DNA from: Leuctra nigra
Lineage: Eukaryota; Arthropoda; Insecta; Plecoptera; Leuctridae
Length of the DNA: 64,000 nucleotides
NCBI GenBank assembly: GCA_934045905.1
Contig: OW203769.1
Coordinates: 22,351,705 to 22,415,704 of the forward strand
Direction of reading: 5' to 3'
Shown: in pieces, positions 59,024 to 64,000 of the stretch
How the letters are laid out: each line of letters starts with the position of its first letter
How positions within the stretch are numbered: the stretch's first letter is position 1
Notes under the pieces: model-generated
The model's database searches: none
What the model was told of the DNA's origin: nothing
Seen by the model: only the letters and a program-made list of their open reading frames with translations
Program-made: the position numbers and the translations under genes

Positions 59024-61081
59024 GTTAGGTAATGTATGTTGCATCACTGATCATGACAATATCTTGCCAATGTATGAGACTACATAGATGGTGTTAGGAG
59101 GTACTAGATATATAGTCTAATCATCGTATGTCTTCCCGTTAAGAAAAGATGATTTCGTGGACGTTTTCGGAACCATCGGGTGATTGCATGGCAGTGAACA
59201 AACCGTCACCACTGCCATGCAAAAAAATGATTGTTATTTATTTTCATAAATCTCAACATCACAACATAGATCACAACAACTCAAAAGAAGAATGTTTAGT
59301 TAAATGTACTTAACAATTTTTTGTCTACTCTTAGAGAATTGTTTCTCATCAGTGATAGATTAATTTCCAATTTTTTGTAAACTTTATTTTAAATAGGAAT
59401 CATGGTTAAAGTACTAACCTACCACAGACTGAGATCTTCTGATCCTTGTTCTAATGTGATTGGGGTTGTGTGAATGTCGATGAATCCCAATAGAGGGAAA
59501 CTTAACTTCAGGGGACAATATAAATTAAAAATAACTTTAGCCATCAAACTATCTTTAAATAACACAAGAATGTCAAAATATTTTTTTAATCATGCTTCTG
59601 GTTTCGTAATTTTGATTGTGTAGAATTCAGTAAATATAATATTATGGGATAATTTTGAGATTTATGAACATATATCTTTTCAATAGGATTGTTCGCTGCC
59701 ATTTGCTCGCACTCGCGGCGTTAGCAGCGCAGAGCTGTCTCCCGCTAAGGTTTAAAAATATTCCTTTTCTACTCTAAATTTTGATTGGCTCTTTGATTGA
59801 CATAATATGATTGGCTCTTTGCACTTTTGGAACAGCAACGCCATCTACTTTAGTTTTGCTTGAACAAGCCCTTTAATACAATCTCCAGTGTTGAATCAAT
59901 TTAAAAGCAAATATCTTCGAAGTATTCAAACATTCACACAACTCTAAATGTAATGATAGCAAGTGGATTGTTAATTAGCTAGTCGTTAATCTTGGAACAT
60001 TCTGTAGAGCAGGCAAAGCTGATCCAGCTGATACTTACTCTTCTTTTGTAATTGAATCAAACATTTATTCAGCCTGCTCTCTCCATCTTCATTCATAGGA
60101 CTTATTATCGTTAGGTTAGCGTAATCTGTTTGATATTTCTATATTTATTTATTTTCATGTTAATAATTTTATATGTCATTTGATCTTGAATCTGTTTCAA
60201 GGCCTGTACTGCCATTATTTATTACCTACATACATATTGTACCTACACATTATAAAATTAAATAAAGGATTTTGAGAAAGGAATAAATGCTTTTAAAATA
60301 TTGTTCTAATTATAATTATACTTTTACAAGTATTTACAAATATATTATTACATACATCGGATTAATATTTTTATTTACAATATCAATTTCAACACATTCC
60401 TAATAACAACAGAAATATATTGGTTGCATCGACTCGGTCGGGTAAAGAAGTGATTGACTAATGCAGGATGCGCTGATAAATTAACTTCCACAAGAGAAGG
60501 AGGAAACTAACTCTTCTTTGCGTGAAAGAATTCTATTATCTGGGAATGAAGAACATGTTTATCTGCTCGACCAATAAACTAGCACAGAACAATGTGGATG
60601 TTGTGTGGTGAACTCATTACTTCAGGGCCGTTAACATAAGAGCGTTTTGTGGTTTTTCTATGAAACAATCAAGAGTCTACTGCAAGTGGTTTTGGAAATT
60701 GGGTTGATTAATAGAAAAATTGGCATTACTCAAACACTCTAATGTGAACCGTCTAAAAACAACACCTAGGAAGATTGCAAGTCGTTCTGCATTTAGCCTT
60801 TGCTGAAAATGACTAGGAAGCATAATGCTGATTTCTCTCACTAGGTTCCGTAACTATTGAATTCTTAAAATGACTGATCTTCTTACCTCCACCATCTTCA
60901 TCCTGGCTCCAGCATTTACACAAGATGCCTCACGGATGAAGAGGGAAAAAGGTAAGTATGCAGTTGTACTGCTGTTTATCTGGATTTATAAGAAGCAAAA
61001 CTTCGTGAGAAGAGCCGACGCTAACCGGAGGAAGGTAACAATTCAAAAATCAACGACTAACTGTTAGGTGTTGTAATTGTA
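59024..61081. other. AT-rich spacer and 3' flank of the Sloth locus
   Basis: No conserved exon seen. It includes the presumed 3' UTR of the two-cistron gene (minus strand) left of 61082, for which I could not single out a polyadenylation signal. Confidence 0.45.
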
Positions 61082-61288
61082 CTAGGTACTACTACTAATA
61101 CTACTAGAACTAGAATCAGGAGCAACTTGTTTAGTTTTAGTAATTTTCTCGATTTGCTTGTCGACGAGAACACTGATGTCATCAAGCGGCCGGTAATAAA
61201 TATGCACAGTTTGCGCTCCAGCGACCATCGCTAACATCGCAGCGGTGAAGAATTTAAGATAACTCGGCCAACTTACTCCTGCGGGCAT
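61082..61288 (-). CDS. sloth2: Sloth2 / UQCC6 (C12orf73, BRAWNIN) homologue, complex III assembly micropeptide
   Basis: 68 residues, the second cistron of a bicistronic gene. The N-terminus MPAGV..YLKFF and the AAMLAMVAGAQTVHIYYRP block match the diagnostic region of human UQCC6: a single hydrophobic segment (about residues 11-27) followed by a VH.YYRP motif. UQCC6 is an inner-mitochondrial-membrane factor for ubiquinol-cytochrome c reductase assembly. The start codon is fixed by this N-terminus and overlaps the stop of Sloth1 by one nucleotide (TAATG at 61290-61286). The C-terminus ends in a Ser-rich tract encoded by AGT/TCT repeats, unlike human, and may be lineage-specific. Confidence 0.88.
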   Translation of the reverse strand: MPAGVSWPSYLKFFTAAMLAMVAGAQTVHIYYRPLDDISVLVDKQIEKITKTKQVAPDSSSSSISSST

Positions 61289-61615
61289 TATGAGGCTTTT
61301 TCAGTCAAGTGAAGTCTATCTTCTGCCAGCTTCTCAGCTTGTCTGCGCTTGAATGTACGGTCTGAAGCAAGAGAAATGTACATCATTGGATCGTTAATGA
61401 TTGGATACAAGAAATCATACATAACCTTACATATTCATGACTGAAATCGAGATCGACTTACAAAAGTTGACTTCGCCTACATGCCAATTGATCATAGAAA
61501 ACTCTAATGCAGCCCCTAAGACAAAGAAGAGTGGTAGAAAACGATAAACACCGAGTCTCTTCTTGCCGGGCCACTTATCTAACACTTTTTCGAGAGATAA
61601 ACTGTACAATTTCAT
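61288..61615 (-). CDS. sloth1: Sloth1 / UQCC5 (SMIM4) homologue, complex III assembly micropeptide
   Basis: The first cistron has two exons, 61462-61615 and 61288-61361, with a 100-nt GT/AG intron that splits a Tyr codon, giving 75 residues. KWPGKKRLGVYRFLPLFFVL and VNFYRTFKRRQAEKL match the conserved core of human SMIM4/UQCC5: a basic segment, one membrane helix (about residues 24-42) and a basic C-tail. The Met at 61615 puts 14 residues before PGK, as in the human protein. The frame is open upstream, but no better start was seen. In Drosophila, Sloth1 and Sloth2 are made from one transcript and are both needed for complex III; the adjacency here indicates the same arrangement. Confidence 0.9.
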
Positions 61616-62823
61616 TGAAAAACATAAATTTACCACAAAATGATTTATTTCCAGGTTATTCTTGATTGGTTGACAGCATCCACAGCCTTCTGAAGTACGA
61701 TGCATCACAGACCAATCAGCGGCTGTATAAATAAGGCGCGCATTTCCTTGAAAACGCAAGATTCACGAAAATTCAATCCAGCCACAACTACAAGACTGAA
61801 ATTAATTTCAAAAGAGGCGCCTTCGGCAAATGATTGGATAAACCACACCAAATATTTATGACAAAATCAGCAGTTCCTTACCAAGTCAGGTCGCCCACAC
61901 AGAACATATTCACATACATCACACAATACAAGCATTATGCAGCACACTTAAAAATCACTCACAAAAAATCAATATATAATATTCAGGTAGGTATAAAGTA
62001 TACATACAATATCGAGCAGTACAAGGGGTTTACAATTACTCTTCACAATGATCTTTTTCAGGTTTTTCTGATTCATTTCACTTTTTTATAATAATAATAA
62101 TAATGTAATTTATTGAGCACATAAAATAGGTACACAATTGGTGTGTATTCAACAATCGAGTGGTTTTTAATGATGTCATTACATAATTTTTATTAATATT
62201 ATTAGATTCTGTTTGTTTGTTTGTTATTGTTTGTTTGTTTGTTATTGTTTGTTTATGCCTAATTTTTTCAACGTGTACACTGATTTGTTTTAGTTGATCT
62301 TTCCTCGATTCAGTATCGTGACAGAGGGCCAGTGAAATCGCCCCCCCCCCCCCCCCCATACATTTATGCGGATTCATGATTGAGTGATTTGTGCCAAGAA
62401 GTTTTCAATCTCATCTCAATTAGTATGATTAATTTACTTCTTCTCAAACCTAGTCGTCAGTATAAGATAAACAGATTCCTTGTTTATAAACAGAACAGCT
62501 CAGAGCATGGTATAATTTCAAATTGACAGCAACTGCATTGCAGTTAATATGACGTGAAATTTAATTGATCTGTCGTTTGATATCAATTTATGATGTACGT
62601 AAACGAATTAAATTAAACTATAATTAATTCTGCCTTGTTTGGTGGGGGTAATTAGTAGGGAGATTTTTATATTGTTCATATTTTATTGGCAAAACCAAAG
62701 CGATTCTAGCGATACATTCTAGAACTACTTTGCAAAACTGCCGGGATCCCCGTTCACAGAATTCACTCCGTGAAAGTGAAGCTGGCTGATCTGTATCTCT
62801 CAAGAGAATTTGTAATCAAAAGA
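61616..62823. other. Divergent intergenic region between the Sloth locus and the next gene
   Basis: It presumably contains promoters for the minus-strand Sloth gene and the plus-strand gene starting at 62824. It also holds an inverted copy of the retroelement 3' end (62084-62160), a (GTTT)n microsatellite (62213-62260) and C17 at 62341-62357. Confidence 0.5.
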
Positions 62824-63154
62824 ATGGCAGAGTCTCAAAAACATAATTTTCGCGCATTGACAGACATACTTCAAATAGTTGGTAAGTTACCAAGGTATTT
62901 ATTCTGCATACATACATATTATTATTTTGCAATGACATACAGCATACAGCATGAAGTATTGAATGCTTGCAGTCGCATGTTTGTTAAATGTTTGTAGAAC
63001 TTGAACTTGATCCACAGGGAATAGAGCACGGATGGAATGGCCTGGTATTTGGCAGACATCAGCGCAGTTGTTGTCTTATTGTTTGACAGCAGTTACACAC
63101 CTCAACAATGATGAATGCAAGAGCAGCCATGAAGCAGCTGTCAAGTTCAGTGCG
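62824..63154 (+). CDS. Unrecognised gene, two 5' coding exons
   Basis: Exon 1, 62824-62881 (ATG, 19 codons plus one base), ends in the strong donor GTAAGT. Exon 2, 63018-63154, follows a CACAG acceptor and ends in GTAAGC, in phase 0. The joined frame has 65 residues, beginning MAESQKHNFRALTDILQIVG and continuing with an RMEWPGIWQTSAQLLSYCL segment that looks helical. I do not recognise the family. Later exons must lie beyond 63154, possibly outside the window. The splice signals and continuous frame argue for a real gene. Confidence 0.5.
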
Positions 63155-64000
63155 GTAAGCAACAATGCAAAACTCAAACTGTTATAATCATAAAACTAAA
63201 CCAAAAATTAAAACTAAAAATAGAGAGATAACAGATTTTAACGACCGCTCCACTATAGATAAAGAAGAAAAATTACATAAAAAAATAACAATGTAATCAG
63301 AACAAAAATGAAAAAGAAGATTATCTGCAGATTTTAAATAAGATCGCAAACGCTTTTATTATCTACATAAAGGATCCATTTATTGGTGGGACGAAATTCT
63401 ACATTGAAGCAGCAAACCTGAATACAGGGATGTATAGGAACTTTATTTTGAGTGGGGGGTCAAAATTATTGGGGATCAATGAATGTGAGGAAAATGAAGC
63501 CCCCCCCCCCCCCCCTCCCCCCATTGAATTTTTTTTTTTTTATATACCAAAGAATTGAATTTGAAGCTATTTTGGCATCCTTTTCAAAGAAATTTTAAAT
63601 GTGTGATATTCAATTTCTGTGGAAACTTTGGACAAATGTATTAAAATCTGTAACTATGTTCTTTTAGAGAATCCCCATTGAATTCATTCAATACATTTTT
63701 GAATTTCTAGTAAAAGAGAATCGATTATGAATCTAGTTTGGAATTCCATTGAAACAGGTTGCAATAAGCAACCAAAAACAATAATTGCAATAAGAAAAAA
63801 CTGTGTGTTTTGGTATCAAATAGTAACATGTAGTAATTATTAAACTGAATTCATGAGGATGATCAAGTTGGACAAATGAGCCATTATCTCATTGGATAAT
63901 ACCTCTGTTCAATTATTAGTTTTGCAACACTTGAGAAAAATTTGAGAATTCAACCTCATAATGGAGCAAATCTGTGAATTTTTGCATCTCGTTTTGCAAC
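63155..64000. other. Right-end AT-rich stretch with repeat fragments
   Basis: It includes C16 at 63500-63515, a short copy of the 3.6-kb element's unit start at about 63241-63256 (GACCGCTCCACTA), and a fragment at 63920-64000 that recurs at 27735-27815. No exon recognised. Confidence 0.45.

Noticed and set aside
60870..61067. 65-codon plus-strand frame beside the Sloth locus
   Set aside because: It overlaps the presumed 3' UTR of the minus-strand gene and has no recognisable motif or splice support.

Overview
The window is a stretch of eukaryotic, almost certainly insect, nuclear DNA. GC-rich coding exons with GT/AG splice sites lie in very AT-rich introns and spacers. The protein-coding genes are animal housekeeping genes: CARM1, a DUF229 phosphatase/sulfatase-fold protein, an insect-type beta-carbonic anhydrase and the Sloth1/Sloth2 peptide pair. 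Transposon debris fills most of the rest. Recurrent AGGTAGGTACCTACC-type text is common in Lepidoptera and some other insects, but I cannot fix the order or species from sequence alone.

Layout. 1-5.4 kb: a nearly full-length I-clade LINE on the minus strand, with both reading frames open, inside the intron that follows the seventh CARM1 exon. 5.4-12.15 kb: seven 5' exons of CARM1 (minus strand, 340 residues; the C-terminal exons lie beyond the left edge), with a DRE-type TATCGATA site just upstream of the start. 12.2-17.3 kb: spacer with two hAT-type elements. 17.3-26.9 kb: a complete 11-exon DUF229 gene (minus strand, 667 residues). 26.9-54.8 kb: a 28-kb gene-poor block of nested elements. 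It holds hAT MITEs with 8-bp target duplications, two near-identical Helitron-like elements in inverted orientation, an older LINE split by one of them, a 939-bp palindrome, tRNA-derived SINE heads, and a 3.6-kb inverted-repeat element whose inner units carry repeated YY1/ETS/CRE-like motifs. 54.85-57.7 kb: a complete five-exon beta-carbonic anhydrase (plus strand), with a hAT-like element starting 13 nt after its stop codon. 61.1-61.6 kb: a two-cistron gene (minus strand) for two mitochondrial complex III assembly micropeptides, homologues of human UQCC5/SMIM4 and UQCC6/BRAWNIN; the stop of the first and start of the second overlap in TAATG. 62.8-63.2 kb: two exons of a divergent, unrecognised gene (plus strand).

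The genes do not form one pathway. CARM1 is a nuclear chromatin and transcription regulator, the DUF229 protein is a membrane-anchored secretory-pathway protein, and the beta-carbonic anhydrase and Sloth pair are metabolic or mitochondrial. The most notable signals are the overlapping Sloth1/Sloth2 cistrons, the Helitron-like pair with reconstructable empty sites, the element tiled with promoter-like motifs, and several long palindromes that share the same short inverted-repeat motif at their axis.
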